From Cycas panzhihuaensis (Eukaryota > Cycadophyta): DNA of 64,000 bases. Under the pieces are notes generated by a model. It saw only the letters and a program-made list of their open reading frames with translations, made no database searches and was not told where the DNA came from. This document shows, piece after piece, positions 21,309 to 33,739 of the stretch. The position numbers and the translations under genes were made by a program. Location: NCBI GenBank assembly GCA_023213395.1, contig CM041465.1:113963741-114027740 (forward strand), in the 5' to 3' direction. Within the stretch, counting starts at the first letter, position 1. Each line of letters begins with the position of its first letter.

Positions 21309-22046
21309 TTTCTTCATTACCCTTTTCCACGCTCCAAAATGAGCCTAAACTACCATCCTAAGCTTGTTCTTGTTCCTCCTAGCCACAGGTGGAATGACAG
21401 CTTAGGGTGGCCCTCTCGTTCCTTTTTTTGTTCCTCCTGCGGAACCCTTGTTCTCATTCCTCTTGGGACCTTATCCTCCTATTTGGGCATGCCCCAATTA
21501 GGATGACATCTTGGAGTGTCGTCACTCCCGTCCTATTTGGTATTTCCTTTGCATATCCTGCTATGCTCCCATGTGGACATGTGTGTCACCCTATTTCCTA
21601 GCCTCACATGTATCTATCACCGCTACCCATGGTGATCATATGTGCCTCTGCTAGGAATATGGCCCTGTATGAAAGGAAATGTGCATAACTCAAACAAACG
21701 CCGTAACACAAAAATCATATGATGATCAGCTTAAAACATCATCAATCATATCCTCATGCATCTGTGCACCCTCATACACATATACATACACAAATATGTA
21801 AACAAAAGCATACACTTCATCCATCACATGTTATGATACACATCATCATACATCAAATGGGGTATCGACCACCTCATCTATATACACCAAAATAATCATG
21901 TATCATGTCATACAAATGGTATGGTATATCATGCATGGGAAGCTGGTGTTCTTGCAAGGAGGGTACAATCATGCGACTATATATGGTGCCTCCCTAGAAG
22001 TTTGTGCTTTCCCCTATCTAAAATAAAACTCCTATATACTACTCTA
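21309..22046. other. Convergent spacer of element B
   Basis: Non-coding region between pol (plus) and PMD (minus). The block aatgagcctaaactac follows pol at about 21340. Around 21690-21920 it is AT-rich with repeated catata and atcatca strings. Counterparts exist in A, C and E. Confidence 0.6.
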
Positions 22047-23953
22047 CTACTGCCCCGCCCCTGGGGCATCATCTCCTAGTCGATGTGATTCCTCCCCTAC
22101 AGACCACATCCCTCTGAGACTCCTCCTCAATCTCTAGGAGCCTGTTACCTCGCTTTCCTCATCTTGTGGTCTCCTTGAGATTATCACCACTATGTGGGTA
22201 TGTGTCCTGCTCCTCGTCAACCTCGATGCCACCTCATTGACCAGTCGATCATACTAGGCCTAGATATGATCTCGATCAGTCTCCACACTGTGGAGCCTCT
22301 CCTCCATCCCTCTGAGATGCTCCTCCATCATAGCTAGCTAGATACGGCCCTCCGTATTCCTTCCAGCTCCTCCCTGAGCCTCCAGTACCTGTACTGAATT
22401 CTATAGGGCATCCCTCTAAGCTCGAGTAGTGTCCAGCTCCGCCTGTTGTCATCCCACACGTGCCTCGTGCTCCTAGGACTCTGTGATCCATATGTCTCTT
22501 GCCCTTATCAATGGGGTGAATGCTGCTGTGTGGGTGCATAGCGATCTAGGCTCATCCCCCACCTCAATGTGAGGCTGCCCCTCTGCATAGGCCTGGGGAA
22601 ATATCTCCTAGACTACCACCTCTACCAGCCTCCAAATGTCTGCTATACCTGTAATCCAGCATGTCATATATTAGTATATATCTGTACGCATATCAAATCA
22701 AAACCAAACAATATATATACATATCTGGTAATCAAACAATGAAAGGAAAAGGTTATATCTCACCTGGTGTGGCTCCCAGCTCCTCTACTCGTGTGATTAT
22801 CTCTACCTTAGGCACTCCACTAGCTGCGAGTACCTCCCCCTCCTTGGGTACCTCCTTGGCCACCGCCTTAGTAATTGGGACATCCCTCCTCTCCTCAGCT
22901 AGTGTAACTGCCTCTCTGGATCTCTTAACAATCTGCAACCTCCAAGCTCATGTCACTGGGCCCCTGCTCTCCTCTGACTCCCGATGGGCTGCCTCTACCT
23001 ACGGTCCACGATGGACTGCCCCTCACTGGGTCCCTAATGGACCTACCTCACCTGTAGCTCGTGATAGGCTGACCCCATCACCTCCCTCGTCATCTCCTAA
23101 GGGCACTCCTGCCCCACATGTCTCATCATCTCTATCCCACCTCACTACTCTATACGGATCTGCTATGTAGTCTGTCATGGTGAGGAGGTCTAGTGATGTG
23201 GCCTCCACTGAGCGATGAACATGGGCCTGGTCCTCAGCCCCTCTAAACCTAATATGCCACTTATGTACCATTGGGGCTCACTCTCAAACAGGGTATGGTC
23301 CCCCCCGTCGGCATCACTACTCTAAAGTGGTCAAAGAACTAGCACTGTAGTAGAGTAATGTATGATAGTTCGCCCTTCCTCGTTACCTAAATGACATCCA
23401 GCTATGCGACGAGGTTCACCGATATGAGGGTAGCCCAGTCCATCCTCTCTCCTACCTCGCACTGGTGTATTGCGTCCATCTATCTACCTGGTATGTGCTT
23501 ATAGTTTTGTTTCTGGGATATCCATAATAGAATGCACAACGTGATTAGCTTCCTCACACGAGGAATCCCAGACATAACTATGCTCTAGAGAGGTATCCCT
23601 CATCTCTCCCACATCTCTGAGCCTGTAAAGAATATGGTAGCCTCCCTGTGTGCTGCCTCATTATTGGGCAGTGCTCCTAGTGTCGTCGGCCTCCCTATTG
23701 CCGGTACTCCCTATACCCTCTTGATATCTCTTGGTATCACCAATAGATCCTCTACTTGGGGTAGGTGGAAGACATGCCTCCGTCTATCCTAGTGGGACAC
23801 TATGTCCATTAATAATCTCTGATCTGATGTGTACTAGGGTGTCTTTATGACCTTCAGTAGGCCACATCTCGATAGTATCTACTTATCCTCCTCTGACATC
23901 ATCTCTATGATGCTAAGCATAGCTATACCTATGTTTTCGTGGTTCTCCACCAT
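22047..23953 (-). pseudogene. PMD gene of element B
   Basis: Antisense to pol. The start ATG is at 23953-23951 (M-V-E-N in frame), in the sequence ttacaggttataact-ATG. Conserved parts are: the SLDLLTMTDYIADPYRVVRWDRDDE end of the domain (near 23160-23220), the acidic EVPKEGEVLAASGVPKVE stretch (near 22810) and the C-terminal GAGQ-stop at 22049. The intron is 22763-22649. Frames are broken by stops and indels (summed exon length is not a multiple of three). Function as for the A copy. Confidence 0.78.
22649..22763 (-). other. Intron of the PMD gene (element B)
   Basis: 115 bp; donor CCAG|GTGAGATATAACC, acceptor GGATTACAG|GTATAGCAG. Same position as in A and D. Confidence 0.7.
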
Positions 23954-24630
23954 AGTTATAACCTGTAAAATGCCACAAATTAAGTCAGATTTAGACTTAT
24001 CCTCACCCCTCGTCCTCTAGACTATCTCTCATCCTTATTTGGTTAAGATTTAGGGTCCCCCAGGCCACCCTCTTCTTTCTTCAGCAGTTCTGGGTTCGCA
24101 CCATGCCAAACTTTATGGTATCATGGAGTTTGACCTGGGTCCTACAGCAATCGAGGCCCCATGGCAAAGATCATGACACCACAATCTTTGCTACGGTGTG
24201 AACATCATCCCCCTAAAAGAGGGGGTTTTCCACCCAAAAAACCCAAAATTTCTTTAGGGTGGGCCACAACTAGGCCTACTGAGACCAAGGCTGCCTAATG
24301 CCCCAGTCCCGCCTCTCTCTAGGTCTAGTTTGGACTCTCAGAGATCTCTTTTCACCTATATGGGGCCAAAAAAACTACATAAAATCTATAAAAAGCAATC
24401 AACTTTAAATCATGAGATGGGGTATGGTTTTAAAGATCCACTCACTGCATCAAGTCGAGTGGTCGCCATCTCGTCCTTGTGATCCCAACGGCTGTCTCTT
24501 AGCCTCGATCCAATGGCCGGATCTCTCTCTATATGCCCTCGAAGTTGGGTGGCACTCTACTACATAGGGAAAAGGCTCTAGATTCGTTTGAGAGCACATG
24601 AAAGTGAATCCCGTTTTCATCGATTTTCCT
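23954..24630 (-). other. PMD 5' leader of element B with hairpins
   Basis: Non-coding. It contains the C-run/G-run hairpin at 24209-24225 and the palindrome CAAACT-N14-AGTTTG at 24107-24132, at 255 and 153 nt from the PMD start (A: 262 and 161). No other feature recognised. Confidence 0.5.
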
Positions 24631-24638
24631 TATATAAG
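24631..24638 (+). promoter_or_regulatory. Putative TATA box upstream of the 3' sense frame
   Basis: TATATAAG, preceded by ttttcct and followed by cgggggccc. It aligns with 3768-3777 of element A. The RNase H it would serve is deleted in this copy. Confidence 0.4.
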
Positions 24639-25160
24639 CGGGGGCCCTTACGGGCACATTCCCTATTCCCACTTCTGTGATAGCAATTGAGATTATTTTT
24701 TATCCCCAATCATCTTTGCCTTCTAGCCTTGCTTCCCGTGGTGCTTCCATAGCCTTCATTTTTACTTATTCCTTTAGATGCAGTTATGATGCCTCCCTGA
24801 TGCACCTTTTCCAGGACCCTTCTAATTCGTTTTATGTGCTACTCCCATGCACGCCTAAGTTTATACTCATTTAGCTCGTTTTGTCATCCTGGACTTGCTT
24901 TTGTAGCCTGTTCTTACCCTTGGGGTATCCAGAGGGAATGCTCCCCCATTCAAAGTTATGATTTGCTTTCTTAAGTAGCCTTTGGCATCCTAGGGTGCCC
25001 TTTTGCCACTTGCTCTCAGCCAGTGGTTGGATATCCTACTCTTATCCTTTGGTAGCCTCATTGCCAGGTCCTCCTACCATTCACGGCCACTTATTACTTT
25101 CCATACGAGCCTCTTTTGCTTCGACTCCTATATGCTTCCGAGCAGCAAGGCTCTTTTGCT
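24639..25160 (+). pseudogene. Remnant leader of the 3' RNase H frame (domain deleted)
   Basis: Aligns with 3740-3285 of element A (blocks SFYVLLPCTPKFILI and EGMLPH in both). At about 25112 the sequence jumps to the 40 bp preceding the PPT, so the RNase H domain seen in A is missing. No stand-alone function is claimed. Confidence 0.6.
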
Positions 25161-25170
25161 AAGGGGGCAG
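25161..25170 (+). other. Polypurine tract of element B
   Basis: AAGGGGGCAG directly before the 3' LTR; equivalent to 2410-2420 of A. Confidence 0.75.
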
Positions 25171-25680
25171 TCTTTCCCAGCTATCAAGAATGGATATGGA
25201 CTAGTCAACTCAGATAAGCTCAAGTATGCTTCTTCCTTTTTACTTTTATTATTTCTTTAGTAAGATTGATAGAAGTATTGCCTTATTGCATGACTGATTG
25301 CTTCATCTGTATGATCACCTTATATCCATTTGCTTGATCATGTTGCTTGTCATATTGTGAGCCTATGATGACCAACAGGACCTACCTTTCCACAAGGTAG
25401 GTATCCCCATGGTACTCTATGACCATCTACACTACCTCCACGTCACCTCAAGCCTCACCTGACTCATATGATTCGCTCATATCTTGACCCTGTGTTTATA
25501 TCATGACCTTTCTAGGAATCCTACCCTTTGATGCTTCATTTGGCCTTATTTACATGCCTTCTAGACTGTCCCTAACCACCTGGGTAGGAGGGCTAGCCCC
25601 TCCCAGGCCTGCCACATCACTTTTTAGGGCTCTTAGAACCTTGAATGTGGTCATTTTGGCCATCCTGGTCCTGCACCACT

Positions 25681-25708
25681 GTAAACTAAGCGGTACTGTG
25701 AAGTTTAC
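25681..25708 (+). promoter_or_regulatory. Palindrome GTAAACT-N14-AGTTTAC in LTR
   Basis: Arms of 7 bp, 14-nt centre aagcggtactgtga, ending 134 nt upstream of the TATA box. The same form is at 52614-52639 in E and in the PMD leader of A. Confidence 0.5.
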
Positions 25709-25842
25709 CATGGTGTGACTGTTGCAACTTATTTTTTATATCTACCGTGGCAATTCCCACCTTTTTTGTGGAATTGCCACATGGCCACTCGCCCAACTCA
25801 GCCCTATTTGCATCCTAAACACTCGATTAGGGTTGATATGGG

Positions 25843-25849
25843 TATAAAA
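25843..25849 (+). promoter_or_regulatory. Putative TATA box of element B LTR
   Basis: TATAAAA downstream of the conserved cactcgattagggtt block. Strongest TATA match among the LTRs here. Confidence 0.5.
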
Positions 25850-27957
25850 CCCAAAAGACCAACATTTTACATCTCTTGGCTCTCTAACTCAACTTTTGGC
25901 TATTGTGTTTCTACTTTTCTCCCCTCCTCTTCCACAGGTGCACCTGTAACTCTATGTTTCCTACTACTCTAGCTTAGGACCTACCTGCAACGACACTCTT
26001 CCACAGTGGGAGGCTCTCCTCCAGGCTCTTTCAAGTAAGTTTTTTTGTGGTTCTCCTCCAAATACGCCTCAATAAGTGTCTTCTACAGCTGTCCTTAGGG
26101 AAACCTCCTGCAAACCCTGCAGGAACTCCTCTTTCTCGCTAGTTGCAGGGGAAAATCTGCCCTAGACTCAGCCTAACAGATACCATTAATCTTGTTTTCA
26201 AAGTTTTGTGTGTGTTCTTTCCATATTAGACTCACTTTCAAGCATATTTCCTTGTTATCTTTCCATTTGGCTGTAGATGAGGTTGCCTTCTTTGGGTTTA
26301 GCTTTGTACTCTCAAGTTTTCACTATTTCTCCACTAGTTTTTAATTAAGAAAGTAGCAGGAGAAGGCTCATAAAGGCTAGGTGAAGAGAGTAAGGCGGGA
26401 CTCATCCCATTCAGATCTACTCCCCAAGGGCAATCCCCTTCTTGCCTTTCTTCTCCTACTCCCACGCTTTTCTTAGGTTAAAAAGGGGAAGGTAGTGGTA
26501 GTGTCTTAGCCTATGCTAAATCTTAGCATACGCAGCCCTTGCTATGATGGTTTTAGGCCTGTACGCCCTTCTTTTGGGCCTCCTTAATTTGCCTAGTGCC
26601 TCTTAGGGTTTCTGTTGAGGCTTGTATGACGAATCACTGTCCATAACGACTCTGTTACCTTGGTACCTCTCCAACATCTTGCCCTACCTATTTTCATACT
26701 TGTTGGCTCTCATAAACTACCAACTAACCCTACCTTGTTGTACTTGAAGGTTGTGTGGAAAACTTTAGTGGAGGGTTTTTCCATCCTGAGGCTGCCCTTT
26801 CCTTTTTCTTGCTTGGTGTGTCTAGTTTGCTTGAGGAGATGTGAGTCGCTTACAGTAGTAGTTACTTTAATTTGAATATAATGTTCTTAGAATTTACTTT
26901 ACATATATTTGTATACATCTAGCCTTCTTGTAGCCCCCCTTCTTGGAAGAGAGAAACCTTTGTATGTGCAGGTCTGAAGTAATATTCTGCGAAGGAGAAG
27001 GATGTGATGATCCCAAGTAAGCCTGAACTCGCCCTTCCTCTTCCGCTTCATTTGCTTCCTTTACTTTTCTCTGCTTTGCTTATCTTTTATAAGGGGAAGG
27101 TAAGGAATCCCCCATCTTCTACATCAACCTTGGTCACTTCCCAACCAATTGGAAAGAGGGTGTATATTGCATACAAGCTGAGGTCCTTCATTGACCGCCA
27201 TGCTTTCTAGGTATATTTTGTTCCTCTTTCCATCACCCCTTTTCTTTTTTATTTTCATACAAAATCTATTACATTAATCTAATAGGTCACACAAAAACAA
27301 AAAGGGAAATCATTCAACTAATTGTTTCTTTTGCTTCTTTTGCATAAGAACATTGCATGATTGCTTGTCTATAGGAAAAGACATAGTAGGAAATATATCC
27401 CTTCCTCTTTTCCTATCCATCTCAAAACACCCATAGATGCATCCCATCTAGCTTACTTGCTTGCATATGAAACATTAGTATTTCTTTTGGTTTTCTCTCA
27501 TCCTTTGCATATTGAGCAAAAGAGAGAGAAAAAGAGAGTTGTCTCTATTTCATCCCTTTGTTATTCCCCCTAGTTATATTTATCTTGGCCAAGTAAACTA
27601 GGGAAGCTTACCCACATTCATCCTAGGCATCTCGCCTATACCCTACTACCTTCATTTTCCTTCATCGTAGGAAAACCCATCAAGGATTCCTCTTCTTCCC
27701 TTCCAGCCATCCAAGGGTAGGAGGACCTTCCTCTTGAGCCTATCTAGGATCGTCCCTACGTGTGCTCTTCTTTTTAGATTGAAAGCTACTCTAAGGTAGT
27801 TGGGTGCCATTTGTGGGTCTCGAACTCGTGCTCTGGCACATGGATGCCCTGCGTGGTGTTCCCTTTATTTATAGGTTCTTATCCACACCCTCAACATTAG
27901 TTGTCAACTATCCTCATTCCTATTAAGCATAGTGACCATCCCGTAGATGCGCATCCA

Positions 27958-29639
27958 ACATCTAAGCCTAATTTAGGCCAGCTCGTCCATTGGGATCCCT
28001 TTCCTAAACATGGAGAATAGGACAAACATACCTAAAATAGAGGAAATAGGAATAGGGGATGATATGTTAACCCCTCTTTCATGCAAGTGAAAGGAAAGGG
28101 GGCAAAGAACTCATCCTCTCCTCCTAGTTCTTGCCTTCAAACCTCTCCATCCTCTTTATCCTGCAATAAGGGAAATAGAGTTATTCAAATGCTTGAGACC
28201 ACTCCTTTGTGTGATATCATGAGATCTCAAGTAGCCAAAGAGGTCATTAGGGCCTCCTCTTTGTAATAAAACTTATCTACAAATAATCTACCTTTTGAAA
28301 TTTTGGCACTTCCCAAGACTATTCCTATCCATTCGAGTTATTACAACTTCCAAAGGGCACTTCCCCAACCTACTAAGAAGGGAAAATCTTTCTTAATCAT
28401 TGACAAGCTCCATACCATGGCCGCTAGAATATACATAATGGACATCTTGCAGAGTTACCTTGAGCAACACACTCTTCTTCTTAAGGTTTTAAGTTTAATT
28501 GATGCTCTCATCCATGCCTTGGGTGCTGCCCTAAACTGAGAGCCTCTCATCACCTTTGATCTTGAAGCCCTTCCTCTAGTAAATGAAAGGGAGTTCCAAT
28601 GGCACTATCCTTTCACTATCTCCATTGATAGTTTGGAATACACTCTTAGAATGATAATTATAGATAATAGTTCTTCTTTCAATACTATGCTCTTATGTAT
28701 AATATAGGAGTTAGGTATAATGGCTCTTAAGTTGGTCCCACGACATTGTTAAGGCTATGATAGTAGTGAAAAGATGCCTTTAAGATCAGTTTCTATTCCT
28801 CTCACCCTTGAGGATAAAACTATCCTCATAGACATAGTAGTCCTCGATGTAGACATGGACTATAACCTCTTATTAGGACACCTATGACTTGACTAGATGG
28901 GAGCCATGTATTCATCCCATTAGGGGCAATTAAAGTTCGTCCATCAAGGGTAGATGAAGGTTGTTTCTTAGGAGCCTCCTCCTACTAGATCATTGCATCA
29001 ATCTCATTAGGTAGCTCATGACCTAGTGAGAGGTGGCAAGGATCCATCTACCCATTCCTCCACCTATTTGATTAATGTCCCTAGCACTTTTAAATTAGAG
29101 AAAGGGCCCTCCCCTTCCTCCTTAAATCTCATTTACTTTGCCCCCATTAGTGTTGGAAGTTATAGATACCTCATCATTCTGAGTGACCATGAGTCTGATG
29201 ATGAGGATGAGGAGCCTCTTCACCCCATATCCCTGCTTAATATATATGGGGGCACTCACTTCATCATCCATCTAGTCCTGAGCTTTAACCCAGGACCTTT
29301 TTATAGGAGCATACTAGTCCTATCACATCTAAGGAATCACGCATTATCACTCTTGCCACGTACATGGGCTCCCACTCTCCTTTATCCTCATCTATTCCCC
29401 ACACCTTGTCATCCTTTATGGACGATGGGTGTAGGGAGCCTCTTATTTCATGGCATAGGAGATGCCCTTTGCCTCTTCTAAGGAGTCTCCAAACTACGTG
29501 GAGTCATAGGTCAACTACTATAGACCCATTACTCCCCCTTCACCCCATTCCTCATCACCTTTAAGCAAGACTATCTATGGGATAGACTGATTTGAGAATG
29601 ATGAGGCTCTATTAGAACATTTAGAAGGCTCTCAGATGG
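27958..29639 (+). pseudogene. Element C part 1: gag tail, protease, linker
   Basis: Begins in the gag tail just after the knuckle (PNLGQLVHWDPFPKHGE). A protease N-terminal block follows (YYNFQRALPQPTKKGKSF at about 28335-28390, MDILQSY). The active site reads IIDNSSSFNTMLLC near 28665, so Gly is lost. The block YNLLLGHL-stop (near 28865) and the linker motif FAPISVGSYRYLIILSDHES (29140-29200) follow, up to DEALLEHLEGS. There the LTR of D interrupts; the next residues (MPNLPFGHYKLG) resume at 47557. Confidence 0.82.
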
Positions 29640-32016
29640 TGGTGTTCTAGGGGGTTCTTCAGTTTGGTCCTTAACAAGGTCACCAAAAAGATGGTTGGGG
29701 CCTAAGGAGGACCTAAACTTAATATCTCTTAATTTCTTTTATGATTAAAGTTGGAGGACACAAAGATCAAGAAGACTTAAAGGACCATCTTTGCCCAACT
29801 CCTAAGGAGGAGTCTTTGCCTAGTAGTGTCAGTTAACTAAGTGTGAGTGGATATGATGAAACGTATAGATATGAAATGGGGTGATAGAATCCACTAACTT
29901 ATATGACTCAACAAAGAAGTTTTAAGTTCAGAACCACACTTACAATATCCTCAATGTCCTTCCTAAGGATTCCTCACATGTAATCAATTTAACCTTTTAA
30001 GTTTTACTAAGATGTGAGGGAGGGTAAGCTAATGAAAAGGTAGTTTATCTTGTTTTGGTTTCTAGGGTTTTATATGATTGTAAAGATATGTAGCCAAGAA
30101 AGTAAGATAATACAACCAAAGAAACTACAAGATCAAACTCACATAAACCTTTTTTTTGTCTTTTTTTTTTTAATCAAAAGTAAACAAATAAGAAACAATA
30201 CATTAAGTTTTTTTTTTTTCCTTCTTTTTGTTTCTTTAAAATGAAATATACGCATGCAATAATAAAAGAAGGCTTTCCTATATACAATGTGAACGTTTCA
30301 CTTCAAAAGAGATGATGTTACTTAAAATCTAAAAATCATTGTATAATTTTTATGTAAATTTCTTTTAAGAGAGATTAATAAACATGCATACCTATCTAAT
30401 ATGCTTCAACCTTAATGAATTGTCTTAGAAAAGTAATAAAAATCCACAAGAAAGAGAGATTCTTAAAAGAAACTACTATTATTTTTTTTGAAAATTTTCA
30501 TACCTATGAGATGATGACTATATCACAAATTTAAACAATAATCATTTAGACAATACTAGTCCATAAAGGTTCTATTACAATTGGAGTAGTAAGAGCTCTA
30601 AAAGAATCATTGAACATAATGCAAAACTAAAATTCATAGATACTTCAACCAAATAATACTCTTAACTTTTCATTCTCAAGATAAAAGAACTAACTTGAAA
30701 ATAAAAGTTCATGCAATCATAGAAAAACAAGTATGAATTTCTTTCCTATTATGAAGAATGCCTTAGAATGGTAGTTTCTTTTTGAATTGAGCAACTTTCC
30801 TATACACTTTCCTTCAAAGAAAGATCAAAGAAAGAAGAATCAACAATTTAAAGAGGATAAACTAGAGCCAAACAATGCCAAAATAGAATGGTAATCCAAC
30901 TAAAATACAAGTTGTTATGATAGAGTGGGAAGGAATAGTTAGATGAATGGTGGAGAGATGACCATACCACACCCTAGTCTATCTTAAGGAACCCCACAAA
31001 ATGTTGACATTTTAGCATATATTTTAGTATCAAAAAACCAAAACAAGAGTACTACAATAATCAATTAATGAAAATTAAAATTTTTAAGCCAAAACTACCT
31101 TCAAAACACCATGAAACAAGCCTAAAATTCAATAGGAAAGATTTTACAAAATCTAAAAAAGTTTGAAGCATAAAACTGATGAAGATCTAAGAAAATGAAA
31201 GCTTAGACCATTAACAATTAAATAATAATAATACAACAATAAAAATTCTTCAAGATTTCACCCAATAACCTTTAAGAAATCAAGTCTTCAAACTCACAGT
31301 AGCAGTCCTCAAGAGATCACAGAAAATCTTCACAAAACTTAACTCTAATCCCTTCTTAGATCACAGAAAGTCACTTGAGAACACTTCTGGATGTTGAAGA
31401 TGTCAAATCCCATTGAATCTAGGTGGTGGCATACAAAATTTTAGTGCACTGCCCAAATTTTCATTGCATGATAGGGAAAGTGCGATAAGTCATATTTTTT
31501 ACCTACTAAACATGTGATTTTGTTCTAAAATTGTGACCAGTTGCATTTTGGGAAATGCCAAAAATGCAACAATAGTGGAGTCAAAAAATGATAAAATTTG
31601 ATATTTCATGAAGATCTAATCATAAAAATAACTGCATCAAGGAGAAAATAGGCCCAAAATTAATTGAAATACATTAAGAATAAGCCCAAAGAAAGATAAA
31701 CTACAAAATCTTAAGTGAAATCTTTAAAATAAAATGAAAATATCAAACTTTAAAGGAAAAATGAGGTTGATTTGATCATAAAAGGAAACTTTGGTGCCAT
31801 AGTTTATGTCATCGGTGAATAGAAGTAAGAACACACATCGTATCAACATTCATTACATTTCATTAATCAAACTTCACATATCATATCAACAAAACATGGT
31901 CTGATCTACTAAATGTAATCAACATCCATCAACTATCTCTCATAAAATCATACAACATATACCAAATTACCAATATAAATCAAATGTAAGTAGAGAGGCT
32001 AGATTTTGATGAAACA
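29640..32016 (-). repeat. 3' LTR of element D
   Basis: 2377-bp direct repeat of 45162-47555. AT-rich, with oligo-T runs around 30150-30225. No coding frame is credible. Confidence 0.93.
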
Positions 32017-32028
32017 TTTGCCCTCTTG
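32017..32028 (-). other. Polypurine tract of element D
   Basis: Minus strand CAAGAGGGCAAA abuts the LTR start TGTTTCATC. Less pure than in the A family. Confidence 0.55.
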
Positions 32029-32237
32029 ATATCTGAGGATCCTATTCTTAAAAAAGCAATAGGATGGTGAGATGTGGCAATGATATAGATGTTTATCACT
32101 CTAGTCAAAGTGATAGGGATTGAATAAAATATATGAATGATGAGGTAATACCATTCTGTAACTTGATATAGAATGGAATTCATCTACTCGAAAGGGATGA
32201 GCAACTATGATCAAAACACAATCATTTATATATCTTG

Positions 32238-32395
32238 CCCAAAAGGATTGGGTAGTTAATCTCTATAAATCTACCCAAAAGGACTGAGCATGTAATATCT
32301 CTAAAAATCTACTTAAAAGGACTCGGTATTTATCTCCAAAATGTTGCTAAATTTGCCTTCTTTCCCAAAAGGATTGGGCATCCAATGTCATAAAA
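32238..32395. repeat. Minisatellite 1 in 3' region of D
   Basis: Four units starting cccaaaaggattggg or close variants at about 32238, 32274, 32312 and 32364 (periods 36, 38, 52). Confidence 0.7.
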
Positions 32396-32409
32396 CACCT
32401 ACTTGGTAC

Positions 32410-32525
32410 CCACAACCTATATGGGACTTTCATCGTTAAATGAATACTACTTATTGCCCATGAACTCAATCGGTCTTTCATTGCCAAACACCCATGAATT
32501 AGATGGGCTTTTACTATACACTTGG
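32410..32525. repeat. Minisatellite 2 in 3' region of D
   Basis: Three units of about 44 bp built on cccatgaa...atgggctttcattg; clearly degenerate. Confidence 0.5.
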
Positions 32526-32595
32526 TCATAATTTATCTCTCTTTAACCATGCATTAGAGGAAAATCTTTTTGCTAGAGCAAAAAGGATAGAATGT

Positions 32596-32993
32596 CATAG
32601 TTTATTAGCTCATTAATAGTTGACTTTTCATAGTAAACCCATCAGAGTTTAGCCTCATTAATGGGGTGAGGGCTTTCAGAGGCTGATTATAATCTTTTAA
32701 CCTCATTAATAATCAACTTCAAAGGGATCTCTATCATAGTTTAGTCTCATTAATAGGTATGGAGGCCTCAAAGCATTGATCCTATCATAGTTTTAGCTTA
32801 TTAATAGGCAAAAGAATGTTTGAAGCAAAGGTCTTATCATAGTTTAGACTCATTAACAAGTGGATGAAAGCTTGGAGTATAAGCCTTCTCATAGTTTTGA
32901 CTCATTAACAAGTAGATGAAAGCTCAAAGTATAATCCCTACCATAGTTTTAACTCATTAACAACCAAATGAAAGCTTAGAGTGTAAGCCTTTA
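32596..32993. repeat. Minisatellite 3 in 3' region of D (52-bp period)
   Basis: About eight units with core catagtttagnctcattaa. The last five start at 32735, 32786, 32838, 32890 and 32942, giving periods of 51, 52, 52 and 52. Single related motifs occur elsewhere in D (for example 37872-37898) and in A (2716-2742). Confidence 0.75.
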
Positions 32994-33739
32994 AAGGTGA
33001 ATATCAATGATCAATGCATGAAGTAGGACCTAGTGATCAATCAGACCTCCAAATGGGAAAAAGAGCTTGAATAATCCTTTTATATCACAAAATAATAACT
33101 TGAGCTTTATCAAAGTAAGAGTACATATGTTTTATATTTTAGTCTCAATTCAATGAAAACTATGATTAAACTAATGTATATTTTAGTTTGATGACCTCAA
33201 AAGATAGTAGAGAAGATTCAATAAGAAGAAAGGGTAAAAAGAGACTCTCTATATGAAGGAAAATAGACAAAGGGAACTTCATTTCCACAAATGAAAGGAG
33301 GAGAAAATGAGAGTTCCTGGGGTGATCACTTCACATTCTGAGGAGACTACAAGCTCTTTTGGATAGGGAATCAACTCTACAAAGTTTTAGAGATCGAGAT
33401 GGAGCAAACAGCAAGGTACCTGGTAAGTAAAGTGATTTATTTTTTTTTATTTTTAATTTTTTAATGAAAAACATGATGATACAGTGCAAAAAGTATGGAT
33501 AATAAACTAAAAACATGATTTGTAAATGAAAAACACAATGAACCAGTGAAAAATGTGACTTCAGTATTAGGGCTATTGGAAGAAGTTACATTTTTCACTA
33601 TGAAACTATGTTTTTCATAGTGAAACTACATTGTTCAGTTTAATGAGTATATTTTTAAAATTTTAATAAATAAAACTCAAAAATCTTAAAGGTTTTTACT
33701 TGAAGAAGTTACTGACAAGCTAAAAATATTATAATGTAG
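32994..33739. other. Non-coding region between minisatellites and PMD of D
   Basis: AT-rich. No RNase H like that of element A could be found on the minus strand. A few tracts of t/a near 33430-33470. Nothing else supported. Confidence 0.5.

Larger units (their letters stand above)
16581..27957 (+). mobile_element. Element B: Tat-like gypsy element, 5' part outside window
   Basis: Starts abruptly in mid-gag where element A is inserted. It runs through pol, an antisense PMD gene, PPT and 3' LTR, which ends at 27957. It carries at least two large internal deletions compared with A and E: most of the protease C-terminus plus the linker (junction near 18485, about 0.9 kb), and the second RNase H (junction near 25112, about 0.8 kb). 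Beyond 27957 the sequence continues as gag tail of element C, so B is inserted in C; acatc at 27958-27962 would be one half of the target duplication. Confidence 0.9.
25171..27957 (+). repeat. 3' LTR of element B
   Basis: 2787 bp. Starts TCTTTCCCAGC (TG changed to TC) and ends GCGCATCCA, homologous over its length to the A and E LTRs. It contains the palindrome at 25681-25708 and TATAAAA at 25843-25849. Open frames inside (for example 25003-25260, 27361-27573) are not credible genes. Confidence 0.88.

Noticed and set aside
22661-23170. 169-codon plus-strand open frame
   Set aside because: It is the opposite strand of the PMD gene of B; Ser/Pro/Leu-rich, as expected for the complement of Gly/acidic coding sequence.
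29635-29639. Perfect target duplication of element D
   Set aside because: gatgg on the left and catgc on the right agree at only three of five bases; the insertion is supported instead by continuity of the C reading frame.
32596-32993. CRISPR-like regular repeat
   Set aside because: Units are degenerate and contiguous with a 52-bp period and no unique spacers, in plant DNA; it is a minisatellite.
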